Below the pieces are notes generated by a model that was not told the origin of the DNA, made no database searches, and worked only from the letters and a program-made list of their open reading frames with translations. Shown piece by piece: positions 1 through 7,396 of a DNA stretch of 64,000 bases (its first letter is position 1; every line of letters starts with the position of its first letter). Made by a program: the position numbers and the translations under genes. The stretch is from Gemmataceae bacterium. GTDB lineage: Bacteria > Planctomycetota > Planctomycetia > Gemmatales > Gemmataceae. The DNA lies in contig SHZY01000003.1 in NCBI GenBank assembly GCA_009692065.1, positions 1 through 64,000 of the forward strand, given 5' to 3'.

Positions 1-57
1 CTCAGTGGTGGCGATCCACAGCCCTTGCTCTTCGCGTTTTCGTTTGCCCAGAGCCAT
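1..57 (-). CDS. transposase, N-terminal fragment cut by window edge
   Basis: Reading the minus strand from an ATG at 55-57 gives MALGKRKREEQGLWIATTE and runs off the left edge of the window. This basic start resembles the N-termini of DDE transposases of the IS1182/IS4-like kind that are common in planctomycetes; that assignment rests on only 19 residues. It lies beside a candidate insertion-sequence end at about 129-146, which supports a mobile origin. The gene's completeness cannot be judged. Confidence 0.55.
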   Translation of the reverse strand, partial: MALGKRKREEQGLWIATTE

Positions 58-146
58 CGTGACTCCTTGGTCTTCGGTACGTTGATATCCCCAACATCTG
101 GGCAACAGCATACCATGCCTGTCAAGAGGCGTTTTTCAACGGGCTG
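1..146 (-). mobile_element. right part of an insertion sequence (incomplete)
   Basis: The fragment of transposase at 1-57 is followed by about 90 bases of non-coding DNA ending in GGCGTTTTTCAACGGGCTG (128-146). Read on the minus strand this is CAGCCCGTTGAAAAACGCC, a typical CAGnC...TTGAAAAA type terminal inverted repeat. The element therefore seems to end at 146, exactly where a palindromic repeat begins. The other end and any target duplication are outside the window. Confidence 0.5.
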
Positions 147-200
147 TTAGCGACGCTTCGAAGAATCGTTGCTTGGGACGCTTCTTCGAAGCGTCGCTAA
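147..200. repeat. palindrome, 19-bp perfect arms, TTAGCGACG foot
   Basis: Positions 147-165 and 182-200 are perfect reverse complements separated by 16 bases. The outer ends read TTAGCGACG...CGTCGCTAA. It lies between the insertion-sequence end and the Dabb gene and could also act as a bidirectional terminator. It is one of many palindromes in this window with a TTAGC-like foot. Confidence 0.85.
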
Positions 201-232
201 CCTACAGCCGCAATTCATCTTGCCGAGCCGCT

Positions 233-535
233 TCAGCTTGCCTCGAAATCGAAAGCAACCACGCCTTCCAGGTCCGGCAGGAAAGCCTGCTTGAGCTTCT
301 CGTGATCGGGATCCGTCAGGTAGTGATCGCGCGCGGCGGCGTCGGCGAAGGTCATGATGAAGCCGTGAGTGTAGCCCTGGTTCAGTCCTTCCGGGCTCGA
401 GTAAGCGCCCCCCTGAATCGCAAGGAAGCCGGGCATTTTCTTGCGCAGCCCTTCAAGGGCCGAGGCAAGGTCGGCCATGCGGTGCGCTTTGTGGGCAGGG
501 AATTTCACCAGGACGATGTGCTGGATTTTCTTCAT
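233..535 (-). CDS. Dabb (stress-responsive A/B barrel) domain protein
   Basis: A 100-residue protein starting MKKIQHIVLVKF, the usual beginning of the Dabb alpha/beta-barrel family (small dimeric ferredoxin-like proteins, many of unknown function). The body contains GFIMTFADAAARDHYLTDPDH followed by a hydrophobic strand, the characteristic end of the domain. I chose the ATG at 535 rather than an upstream in-frame ATG at 673 because the additional 46 residues do not resemble the family. It is divergent from the sugar transferase at 653. The specific role is unknown. Confidence 0.8.
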   Translation of the reverse strand: MKKIQHIVLVKFPAHKAHRMADLASALEGLRKKMPGFLAIQGGAYSSPEGLNQGYTHGFIMTFADAAARDHYLTDPDHEKLKQAFLPDLEGVVAFDFEAS

Positions 536-652
536 GGCAAGGGCTCCCAATCGAACGATCTCACCCGGCTTGACACTCAAGCGCGAAGCATGATACAAGG
601 CGAGCATACCGAAAGTGGGCCGCGGCGGAAAGGTCCCAGGGATGGGGACGGT

Positions 653-2047
653 ATGATCCACAAGAAAAGCCAACTCCTGTGTGCCTGGTTCTTATTTGCC
701 GACCTGGTCATGACGGCGCTCGCCTGGATTGCCGCCTACCATCTGCGCTTTGATTCCGGCTGGTTTCCGGTTGTCAAGCACACGCCGGACGTTTCGCTTT
801 GCTACAACAATATTCCGCTGGTCGTTCTGGTCGCCTTGCTGGCGTATCAGTTCACCGGTCAGTACATGATCAACCGCTTTCGCCGGCTGCGCGAGGATTT
901 CGCCAGTGTCTTCATGGGAACGGCCTTGATGGGCCTCCTGGTGGTCGCCGTCACCTTCGGCCTGCACAGCGCTTACGAATCGCGCGGCGCCATCGTCCTT
1001 TTTGTGCTGCTGACAATGCTCCTCATCCTGTTTTTCCGCCGCCTGAGCTGGGTCGGCGTCCATTGGCTGCGCAAGCGAGGCTACAATCAGACGCAAACCT
1101 TGATCGTCGGCACCGGCCGCGTCGCACGCAAGACGGCCCGGTCGCTGCGCCAAACCACCTGGCTCGGATTCAAGAACGTTGGCTTCATTGAAGACGAGCC
1201 GTCGCACTGGGCCAGCGATCTGGACATCCTCGGCAGCGTCGCCGACTTGCCGAAGCTCGTCGAAAAGTACCAGGTCTCGCACGTATTCATCTGTTTGCCG
1301 ATGGGGCGCTATGATGAGGCCCGGCGCGTCTTTGATGTGCTCTCCCAGACGCTGGTCGATGTGCGGCTGGTCGCCGACGTCCCTGCCTTGGCCGGCGTGA
1401 CCTTCACCACCACCCACTTCGACGGCATGCCGATGATCGGCCTTCGCGAAAGCCCGCACTTTGGCCTGAACATCGTGGTCAAACGGGTCATGGATGTTGT
1501 GCTATCCCTGCTCGCCCTCATCGTCCTGTCGCCCTTGCTGGCGCTGATCGGGGTGCTGATCAAGCTCACCAGCCCCGGCCCGATCTTCTACAGCCAGGAG
1601 CGCTGCGGCCTCAATGGCCGGACGTTCAAGATGCTCAAGTTTCGCAGCATGCGCGCCGATGCCGAGCAGAAATCCGGCGCCGTCTGGGCCGTCAAGGATG
1701 ACCCGCGCAAGACCAAGATCGGCGATTTTCTGCGCAAGACGAGCCTCGACGAGTTGCCGCAGTTCATCAACGTGCTGTTGGGCGATATGAGCATCGTCGG
1801 CCCGCGTCCGGAACGGCCGATATTCATCAACAAGTTCACCAAGACGATTCCCAACTATCACGCACGCCACGCGGTCAAGGCCGGCATCACCGGCTGGGCC
1901 CAAGTCAACGGCTGGCGCGGCAACACGTCCTTGCGCAAACGCATTCAATTCGACCTCTACTACATCACGCACTGGACGCCCTGGCTCGACATTCGCATCC
2001 TTTGGCTGACCATCTGGCACGGGTTTGTGAATCGGAATGCATACTGA
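653..2047 (+). CDS. undecaprenyl-phosphate sugar phosphotransferase (exopolysaccharide initiation)
   Basis: A 464-residue membrane enzyme of the WcaJ/polyprenyl glycosylphosphotransferase type, which moves a sugar-1-phosphate onto undecaprenyl phosphate to start polysaccharide assembly at the inner membrane. Visible parts: four or five N-terminal hydrophobic segments, a CoA-binding-like middle with [17 protein letters not shown], one more hydrophobic segment ([20 protein letters not shown]), then the catalytic domain with [38 protein letters not shown] and IVGPRPER. The start at 653 is preceded by a GGGATGGGGA stretch; the open frame extends upstream to 173 without family similarity. No other polysaccharide gene is adjacent. 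Confidence 0.9.
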   Translation: MIHKKSQLLCAWFLFADLVMTALAWIAAYHLRFDSGWFPVVKHTPDVSLCYNNIPLVVLVALLAYQFTGQYMINRFRRLREDFASVFMGTALMGLLVVAVTFGLHSAYESRGAIVLFVLLTMLLILFFRRLSWVGVHWLRKRGYNQTQTLIVGTGRVARKTARSLRQTTWLGFKNVGFIEDEPSHWASDLDILGSVADLPKLVEKYQVSHVFICLPMGRYDEARRVFDVLSQTLVDVRLVADVPALAGVTFTTTHFDGMPMIGLRESPHFGLNIVVKRVMDVVLSLLALIVLSPLLALIGVLIKLTSPGPIFYSQERCGLNGRTFKMLKFRSMRADAEQKSGAVWAVKDDPRKTKIGDFLRKTSLDELPQFINVLLGDMSIVGPRPERPIFINKFTKTIPNYHARHAVKAGITGWAQVNGWRGNTSLRKRIQFDLYYITHWTPWLDIRILWLTIWHGFVNRNAY

Positions 2048-2055
2048 ATCGTCTT

Positions 2056-2112
2056 CGTTTAGCGCCCGTAAAGAACCTTCCGTTACCGAGCACGCCACGC
2101 GGGCGCTAAACG
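2056..2112. repeat. palindrome with GTTTAGCGCCCG foot
   Basis: CGTTTAGCGCCCG at 2056-2068 is exactly complemented by CGGGCGCTAAACG at 2100-2112. It sits 9 bases after the sugar transferase stop and may serve as its terminator. The same arm recurs at 19785, 28874 and, as a half copy, 61257. Confidence 0.85.
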
Positions 2113-2129
2113 AGGATCGGCCCAGATGA

Positions 2130-2135
2130 TACAAT
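2130..2135 (+). promoter_or_regulatory. candidate -10 element of obg, leaderless geometry
   Basis: TACAAT at 2130-2135 lies 6 bases before the obg ATG at 2142, so a transcript starting 7 bases after the -10 would begin on the start codon. There is no Shine-Dalgarno in the AACCCG in between. No convincing -35 is visible, so this is a weak call; the same 6-base spacing occurs at the leader peptide at 31558. Confidence 0.35.
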
Positions 2136-2141
2136 AACCCG

Positions 2142-3134
2142 ATGTTTGTCGATCGAGTAACCATATTTGTCAAGGGCGGTGACGGCGGCAGGGGCTGCTC
2201 CAGCTTCCGGCGTGAGAAATATGTACCCAAGGGCGGTCCCGACGGCGGCGACGGCGGCGACGGCGCCAACATCATCATCCGCGCCGTCGCAGGCACCGAT
2301 AGCCTCGCCGATATCGTCAACCGCAAGCACTGGCGAGCCCCCGGCGGCAGCCCCGGCACCGGCGCCCAGAAGACCGGACGCACTGCCAAGGACATCGTCA
2401 TCGCCGTGCCGCCGGGAACCATCATCTATGATCGCGAACGTGGCAACATCCTGCGCGACTTGACGACAGCGGGCGATGAAGTCGTCGTCAGCAAAGGGGG
2501 CCGTGGCGGGCGAGGCAACAAGTATTTCGCCACTTCCACCAATCGCACTCCTCGCGAATTCGAACCGGGCGAGCCGGGCGAGGAACGCTGGCTGGTTCTC
2601 GAACTCAAGGTCATCGCGGATGCCGGCCTTGTGGGGCTGCCCAACGCCGGCAAGTCCACGCTCTTGAGCCGACTGTCGCAGGCGCATCCGGAGATCGCCG
2701 ACTATCCCTTCACGACCAAGCACCCGAACCTCGGCGTCGTCCACTCCGGCGGCGAGCGTGTGTTCGTTCTCGCCGACTTGCCGGGCCTGATCGAAGGGGC
2801 CCACAGCGGCGTCGGCCTGGGCCACGAGTTCCTACGCCACGTCGAACGCACGCGGGTTCTCGTTCACTTGATCGAGCCGATGCCGCTCGATGGCAGTGAT
2901 CCCGTCCACAACTTCCGCATGGTGCAGCGCGAACTCGAACTCTACCGCCATGAGCTGACCGACAAGCCTGAAGTCGTCGCCATGAGCAAGTGCGAGCTGA
3001 CTGACAGCGACGAGGTCCGCGCCCGCCTGGAGCGTGAACTCGGCCGTGAGGTGCTGGCGATCTCCGCCGTAACAGGGCAGGGCCTCGCCCAACTCGTCGG
3101 CCGCGTTGCCCAACTGTTACTGCAACCCGTCTGA
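2142..3134 (+). CDS. obg: Obg family GTPase (ribosome assembly)
   Basis: A 330-residue GTPase with the glycine-rich Obg fold at residues 1-158 (FVKGGDGGRGCSSFRREK, KGGPDGGDGGDG) and a G domain with P-loop GLPNAGKST, switch motif TKHPNLG and DLPGLIEGA. Obg proteins help assemble the 50S subunit. There is no C-terminal OCT domain, as in many Obg proteins. The G4 position reads SKCE rather than the classical NKxD, so both guanine-specificity residues are changed conservatively. It has no visible ribosome-binding site; see the candidate -10 just upstream. It is followed by a palindrome and coaX. Confidence 0.95.
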   Translation: MFVDRVTIFVKGGDGGRGCSSFRREKYVPKGGPDGGDGGDGANIIIRAVAGTDSLADIVNRKHWRAPGGSPGTGAQKTGRTAKDIVIAVPPGTIIYDRERGNILRDLTTAGDEVVVSKGGRGGRGNKYFATSTNRTPREFEPGEPGEERWLVLELKVIADAGLVGLPNAGKSTLLSRLSQAHPEIADYPFTTKHPNLGVVHSGGERVFVLADLPGLIEGAHSGVGLGHEFLRHVERTRVLVHLIEPMPLDGSDPVHNFRMVQRELELYRHELTDKPEVVAMSKCELTDSDEVRARLERELGREVLAISAVTGQGLAQLVGRVAQLLLQPV

Positions 3135-3153
3135 GCCGCACGCGTCAAGAGGA

Positions 3154-3289
3154 CTAACCACAGAGACACAGTGGCACAGAGAAGAAAGAGAGAGAGAGAG
3201 TGGGGTTTCGCGTGGCACGCGGAAATCGGTGTTGAGAAAATACTGTAACTCTCCCCCCTGATTTCTCTTCTCTGTGTCTCTGCGGTTAG
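3154..3289. repeat. inverted repeat, CACAGAGACACAG family
   Basis: CTAACCACAGAGACACAG at 3154-3171 pairs with the sequence at 3272-3289 with one mismatch. The interior holds an AG dinucleotide run (about 3186-3200). It fills the spacer between obg and coaX. It is a different stem family from the GTTTAGC palindromes, although its outer end CTAAC is similar. Confidence 0.75.
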
Positions 3290-3313
3290 AATCCTGCGAT
3301 AAGAGGGCGGTCC

Positions 3314-4051
3314 GTGAGCGGTCCAATCGTCGTCGATGTCGGCAATACTCGCATCAAGTGGGGGCTGTGCAGTTCCGCGCAGGTTTGGAGCATCGCCTCG
3401 TTGCCGCCCGACGATCTGGGCGCCTTGCTCAAGCAATGGCAGGAATGGAAGCTGCAGCGCGACCAGGTATGGATCGTCAGCGGCGTGCACCCGCGTCGGC
3501 GCGACACGCTGGTCGCCTGGCTGAAAGAACGCAGTGATTCGGTCGAAGTCCTCGATTCGTGCAAGCAACTGCCGCTGCAGATCGAAGTTGACCATCCTGA
3601 AAAAGTCGGCATCGACCGCCTGCTCAACGCGGTGGCCGCCAATCGGCGCCGCCAGGAGAATGTCGCGGCGATTCTGATCGATGCGGGCACTGCGGTCACC
3701 GTCGATTATCTCGACGGCGCCGGCGTCTTCCGCGGCGGCGCGATCTTCCCGGGCTTCGGCTTGATGGCAAGCGCCCTGCACGATTACACGGCACTCCTAC
3801 CGATCGTGGCGATGGACGAGGCCGTCTTGCCTCCCGGCGCCTCGACCGTGCACGCGATTCAGGCGGGCGTGTTTCATGCAGTCGTCGGGGGCATCGAGCG
3901 CTTGATCTTTGAATACCAGCGCCGCTATCCCACGGCGTTCGAGATTTTTCTGACGGGAGGCGACGCGAAGCGTGTGTCGACCAGGCTGCATCATCCCGTG
4001 CATGTCTGGCCGGAGATGACGCTCGAAGGGATACTTCACTCACGCGGCTAA
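3314..4051 (+). CDS. coaX: type III pantothenate kinase
   Basis: A 245-residue ASKHA-fold kinase that phosphorylates pantothenate in the first step of CoA synthesis. The N-terminal phosphate-binding motif DVGNTRIKWG and the DAGTAVTVDYL motif are both present, as is a conserved GGAIFPGFGL segment. The GTG at 3314 places DVGNTR at the usual distance from the start. Length matches the family (about 250). The MnmE-like GTPase starts 18 bases downstream, so the two are probably co-transcribed. Confidence 0.93.
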   Translation: MSGPIVVDVGNTRIKWGLCSSAQVWSIASLPPDDLGALLKQWQEWKLQRDQVWIVSGVHPRRRDTLVAWLKERSDSVEVLDSCKQLPLQIEVDHPEKVGIDRLLNAVAANRRRQENVAAILIDAGTAVTVDYLDGAGVFRGGAIFPGFGLMASALHDYTALLPIVAMDEAVLPPGASTVHAIQAGVFHAVVGGIERLIFEYQRRYPTAFEIFLTGGDAKRVSTRLHHPVHVWPEMTLEGILHSRG

Positions 4052-4069
4052 ACATGATCCGGTAATTCG

Positions 4070-5092
4070 ATGCAAACTACCATCGCCTGCCTGACCGCGC
4101 CCGGCAAAGCCGCCATCGCCACGCTGGCAGTGCGCGGGCCCCAGGCATGGGCGATTACGCTTGCGCACTTTATGCCCCGCAAGGGAAGCCTGCCCGACAC
4201 TCCGGACGCGGGACAATACTGGTACGGCAGGCTCGGCAACGAACTGGCCGACGACGTCGTCCTTGCGGTCAAGCAAGGCTTGCCGACGATCGCACTGGAA
4301 GTGCACTGCCACGGCGGCGTCGAAGTCGTGCGCATGATTCAGGAACTCTACCTGGAGCACGGAGCCATCCTGTCTCCCTGGCAAGATGAGACGAACGGCC
4401 TTTTCGAAACGCTCGCACACGCTTCGACAGTGCGCACCGCCAACATTCTGCTCGACCAGGTCAGCGGGGCCTGGCAAGTTTGCATGAGGGAACTGGCAGA
4501 CCCAGATCCGGTTCGCGGCACGCAGGTTCGCCAACGGCTCGCGGAGCTGATTCCGCTTGGCCAGCACCTCGTCGAGCCGTGGCAGGTGGTGATCGCCGGC
4601 GCGCCCAACGTTGGCAAGAGCAGCTTGATGAACGCGCTCGCCGGCTACACGCGCAGCGTCGTCTCGCCGAGCGCGGGGACGACGCGCGATACCGTCGCGC
4701 TGCGGCTCGCGATCGACGGGTGGCCCGTGGAAATCACCGACACGGCAGGCATTCGCGCAGCGACGAACGACCTGGAATTACAAGGCATCGAACGCGCTCA
4801 GAGCGTGGCACGCGATGCCGACCTGCGCCTATGGTTGCTGGATGGTTCGACGGGGCCAATATTTCCCGATGACCCGGTCGGCTGGCATTTTCTCATCAAC
4901 AAGATTGATCTGCCCGCGGCCTGGGATTGGCAAAGTCTACCGGAGGCGCTGCGCATCTCGGCACGCACACAGACGGGATTGACGGAGCTCTGCGAGATGA
5001 TTTCGCGTCAATTGGTGCCGCAGCCACCGTTGCCAGGCGAAGCGGTGCCAGTTACAGCGGAGCAGGCTGCCCTGGTGGGTAAAAAACGTTAG
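4070..5092 (+). CDS. MnmE-like GTPase lacking the C-terminal catalytic segment
   Basis: A 340-residue relative of the tRNA-modification GTPase MnmE. It has the N-terminal folate-binding-like domain (TIACLTAPGKAAIATLAVRG, EVHCHGG) and a G domain with GAPNVGKSS, AGTTRDTV, DTAG and NKID. MnmE is normally about 450 residues, carries a larger helical domain around the G domain and ends in C-x-G-K; this protein ends AALVGKKR with no cysteine. It may therefore lack the uridine-34 modification activity. It follows coaX closely and is followed by a palindromic element. A second, full MnmE would be expected elsewhere in the genome, but that is inference. Confidence 0.75.
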   Translation: MQTTIACLTAPGKAAIATLAVRGPQAWAITLAHFMPRKGSLPDTPDAGQYWYGRLGNELADDVVLAVKQGLPTIALEVHCHGGVEVVRMIQELYLEHGAILSPWQDETNGLFETLAHASTVRTANILLDQVSGAWQVCMRELADPDPVRGTQVRQRLAELIPLGQHLVEPWQVVIAGAPNVGKSSLMNALAGYTRSVVSPSAGTTRDTVALRLAIDGWPVEITDTAGIRAATNDLELQGIERAQSVARDADLRLWLLDGSTGPIFPDDPVGWHFLINKIDLPAAWDWQSLPEALRISARTQTGLTELCEMISRQLVPQPPLPGEAVPVTAEQAALVGKKR

Positions 5093-5104
5093 CCAGACAC
5101 GCAA

Positions 5105-5340
5105 GTTTTGAAGCTGCGATTTTCTTGCCCCGAAGGGGCCTAACAAACCAGCCCAGGGCAACGCCCTGGGAAAGCGGGCAAAAACGAATCTAGCCCTGTA
5201 AGGGCGGCACAACCGTATGCGACATATGTAATGCCCTTTCAGGGCAACTACACCTTGGGCCTGACGCGAACCCAGGGCGTTGCCCTGGGCTGGTTTGTTG
5301 TCGCACCTTCGGTGCTCCCAATAAATCGCAACTTCAAAAC
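5105..5340. mobile_element. non-autonomous palindromic element (MITE-like), relative of the IS200-like element at 44994
   Basis: A 236-base element with long inverted ends. Left and right arms match through GTTTTGAAG(C/T)TGCGATTT, then a GCCCCGAAGGGGC-type hairpin, then AACAAACCAGCCCAGGGC and AACGCCCTGGG. The centre holds a third pair, GCCCTGTAAGGGC and GCCCTTTCAGGGC. The same three modules in the same order form the flanks of the transposase gene at 45126-45578, but here there is no coding sequence. It fills the gap after the MnmE-like gene. Confidence 0.8.
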
Positions 5341-5376
5341 GCGCAAGTGACGGACTAATGAGTCCGTCGCTTGCGC
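5341..5376. repeat. palindrome, CGCAAGCGACGG family
   Basis: GCGCAAGTGACGGACT at 5341-5356 pairs with AGTCCGTCGCTTGCGC at 5361-5376 with one mismatch and a 4-base loop, followed by GTCCGGCTAACGAG. The sequence recurs at 26016-26073 with the same TCCGGCTAAC tip. It sits directly against the end of the element at 5105-5340 and 24 bases from the 3' end of the bacterioferritin gene, so it may be a terminator. Confidence 0.8.
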
Positions 5377-5400
5377 GTCCGGCTAACGAGCGAGCGGGCG

Positions 5401-5883
5401 TCAATGTGCGTCGTGCCCGCCCATTTGTTCGGTCAGGTAATTCTGTAGGCCGACCGCTTCGATCAGGGCAAGCTGCGTTTCCAGCCAATCGACATGCTCT
5501 TCCGATTCGACCAGGATCGGCGCCAGCAGCTCGCGCGAGCCGTTGTCTTTCACCTTCACGCACAACTCGATGGCGGCGTTGTAAGTATTCACCCCCCCCA
5601 TCTCCAGCTTGAGATCGTTCTCGAATTGCTCTTTCACATTGGTGCCGACGCGGATCACGTCGTAGCGGGCAATCTCCGGCGTGCCGTCCAGGAACAGGAT
5701 GCGATCGATCAGCTTCTCGGCATGCTTCATTTCGCCCATGGATTCTTCGTAGTGCTTCTTGCCGAGCAGCTTGTAGCCCCAGTTCATGCACATCTTGGCC
5801 TGGCAGAAATATTGGTTGATCGCGGTCAATTCGATGGTGAGCGCGCGATTCAATGCGTCAATGACTTGCGGGTCGCCTTTCAT
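5401..5883 (-). CDS. bfr: bacterioferritin
   Basis: A 160-residue ferritin-like iron-storage protein of normal length. Ferroxidase ligands are visible in IELTAINQYF (Glu18), GEMKHAEKLIDRI (Glu51, His54) and VESEEHVDWLE (Glu127, His130), and Met52, the haem ligand of bacterioferritins, is present. It stores iron as ferric mineral in the cytosol. It lies just downstream of the metal-import operon on the same strand, a sensible partner for an importer that might carry iron, but has its own candidate promoter. Confidence 0.95.
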   Translation of the reverse strand: MKGDPQVIDALNRALTIELTAINQYFCQAKMCMNWGYKLLGKKHYEESMGEMKHAEKLIDRILFLDGTPEIARYDVIRVGTNVKEQFENDLKLEMGGVNTYNAAIELCVKVKDNGSRELLAPILVESEEHVDWLETQLALIEAVGLQNYLTEQMGGHDAH

Positions 5884-5979
5884 GGGTCACTCCTTTTGTT
5901 AAGTTGGCTTACAGCGAATCGGACATCGGCAGGGGGCAAGTCGGCTGGCCCCCGTGGCGGGGTTCGTTCCCACCTCTGC

Positions 5980-6009
5980 ATTATTAGGATTCCTGGAGAA
6001 GAGTTTCAA
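5980..6009 (-). promoter_or_regulatory. candidate sigma-70 promoter of bfr
   Basis: On the minus strand TTGAAA (6004-6009) and AATAAT (5980-5985) are separated by 18 bases. Each matches the consensus hexamer at five of six positions. The predicted transcript has a leader of about 90 bases before the bfr ATG at 5883. No metal box was recognised in it. Confidence 0.5.
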
Positions 6010-6064
6010 GGGCAAAATTGCCGCAACTTCTTATTTTCCAACGAGTTAATACTGATACTCAGTC

Positions 6065-7396
6065 TCATTTCGAGGCGGCGGAAGGAGCGTCGTTTTGGGC
6101 CGGCGGAATGCTCTTTCCGTGCGGATCCTTGGCAGGCTCCTGCAACGTGCTGGCAAGTTCGTCCTGAAGTTGCGGACCGATGAAGTGTTCGACGAGTGCC
6201 GCAGCTGCGTGAACGTGGTCTGGCGGAATCTCCAGGATGGCCCCGGCATAGGTTTCCCAAAGACGATGGGAACGCACCACGTACTGACCGAGCCGCCGAC
6301 CTTCCTCGGTCAGAACCGGCAATCCTGCCGCGCTCGTCGCCAGCAGCCCCAGCCGAACCAACTTGTGATGGGCCAACCAGACGACCCACGTTGACAGGCC
6401 GTGGTCCTTTAGCGCCAGAGAGTACGTCTTCACGCTTGCTTCCTCAGCGCGATACAGTGTCGCAAGAATGTCCTCCTGCGCGATTCTGAGGGACAGATGG
6501 AAGTTGCGCCACCCTTGGGCGGCCAAGCCGTGGCGAGGCGCGAACAGGACGGCGAGTACAAACTGCAAGCCAAGAATCACCGCCACCATCCCGGAGATGT
6601 CGAGCGAATAGCCGCCGATGTTGCGCAGCAGATAACCCAGGACCGATGCCGAAAAGGCCGACAGCGCTGCCCAGCCGAGCATGGGACCCAGTCGATCGGT
6701 GAGCAGATACGCCGTCGCTGCCGGTACGATCAGGACTGCCAACACGAGAATCAAGCCGACCGCCTCGAACGCCGACACAGTGCTCCCCGCCACCAGCGCA
6801 ATGAGCAGATAGTTCACCAGCCGCGGCGAAAAGCCCATCGACTGGGCCAGGGCCGGATCAAAGGCTACGATGGTCAACTCCTTCCAGAAAAACCCAAGGA
6901 ACGCAAGCGTGAGAAAGAGCATCAGCAGCATCGTCGGAATCGCCCGCGGAATTTCGAGGCCGAAGAAATCCGCCGTGTTGAGGGGCACGACTTCGAGCAG
7001 GCCCAGAAACACGCAGTCCAAATCGATGTGTGCGAACCGCAGGTACTTGGAGAGCAAGATGACGCCAACCGCAAAGAGCGAGGTGTACACGACGCCCAGG
7101 CTGGCGTCTTCCGTTACGCTAGTCGACGCTGACAGAGTCTCGGCGAGAATCGCGGTTACCAACCCGAATACCATGGCGCCGACAAGAATGTAGACGCTGG
7201 TGATCTGGCCGGTCAGGAGCACGGCGAGCACGATTCCCGGGAGTACGCCATGGCCGATCGCGTCGCCGAGCATGCTCATACGTTTGAGCAAGAGAAAGCA
7301 GCCAAGCAAGGCGCACGAAATGCTGCAGACGCTGGCCACGGCGATGGTCCAGAACGCCTGGTGAAGCTCCGTGCTGGTCGGCGCAATGAGCGTCAT
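6065..7396 (-). CDS. metal ABC transporter permease fused to a DtxR-like metalloregulator (YtgCR-like)
   Basis: A 443-residue fusion. Residues 1-290 are an ABC-3 family permease for Mn/Zn/Fe with about eight membrane segments. Residues 306-432 match a whole DtxR-type regulator: a winged helix (EDILATLYRAEEA to LTEEGRRLG), the dimerisation helix VVRSHRLWETY, the metal-binding PPDHVHAAAALVEH, and DPHGKSIPP, the counterpart of the DtxR CPHGNPIP motif. In Chlamydia, YtgC-YtgR has this architecture and the repressor half is released and controls its own operon. The ATG overlaps the stop of the preceding permease by 4 bases (ATGA). By inference it both imports metal and senses it. Confidence 0.88.
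   Translation of the reverse strand: MTLIAPTSTELHQAFWTIAVASVCSISCALLGCFLLLKRMSMLGDAIGHGVLPGIVLAVLLTGQITSVYILVGAMVFGLVTAILAETLSASTSVTEDASLGVVYTSLFAVGVILLSKYLRFAHIDLDCVFLGLLEVVPLNTADFFGLEIPRAIPTMLLMLFLTLAFLGFFWKELTIVAFDPALAQSMGFSPRLVNYLLIALVAGSTVSAFEAVGLILVLAVLIVPAATAYLLTDRLGPMLGWAALSAFSASVLGYLLRNIGGYSLDISGMVAVILGLQFVLAVLFAPRHGLAAQGWRNFHLSLRIAQEDILATLYRAEEASVKTYSLALKDHGLSTWVVWLAHHKLVRLGLLATSAAGLPVLTEEGRRLGQYVVRSHRLWETYAGAILEIPPDHVHAAAALVEHFIGPQLQDELASTLQEPAKDPHGKSIPPAQNDAPSAASK

Noticed and set aside
173-652. 160-codon upstream extension of the sugar transferase
   Set aside because: It is antisense to the Dabb gene, has no membrane or catalytic features, and a better start with a purine-rich upstream stretch exists at 653.
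3186-3200. AG dinucleotide run as a phase-variation repeat
   Set aside because: It lies in a non-coding spacer within an inverted repeat, with no gene or promoter whose frame or spacing it would change.
5105-5340. CRISPR or riboswitch in the gap after the MnmE-like gene
   Set aside because: The structure is two inverted arms, not direct repeats with spacers, and it matches the flanks of the IS200-like transposase.
6497-7132. Long opposite-strand open frame over the fused permease
   Set aside because: High-GC shadow frame: composition is Arg/Gln/Glu-rich without motifs, whereas the minus strand encodes a clear transporter.
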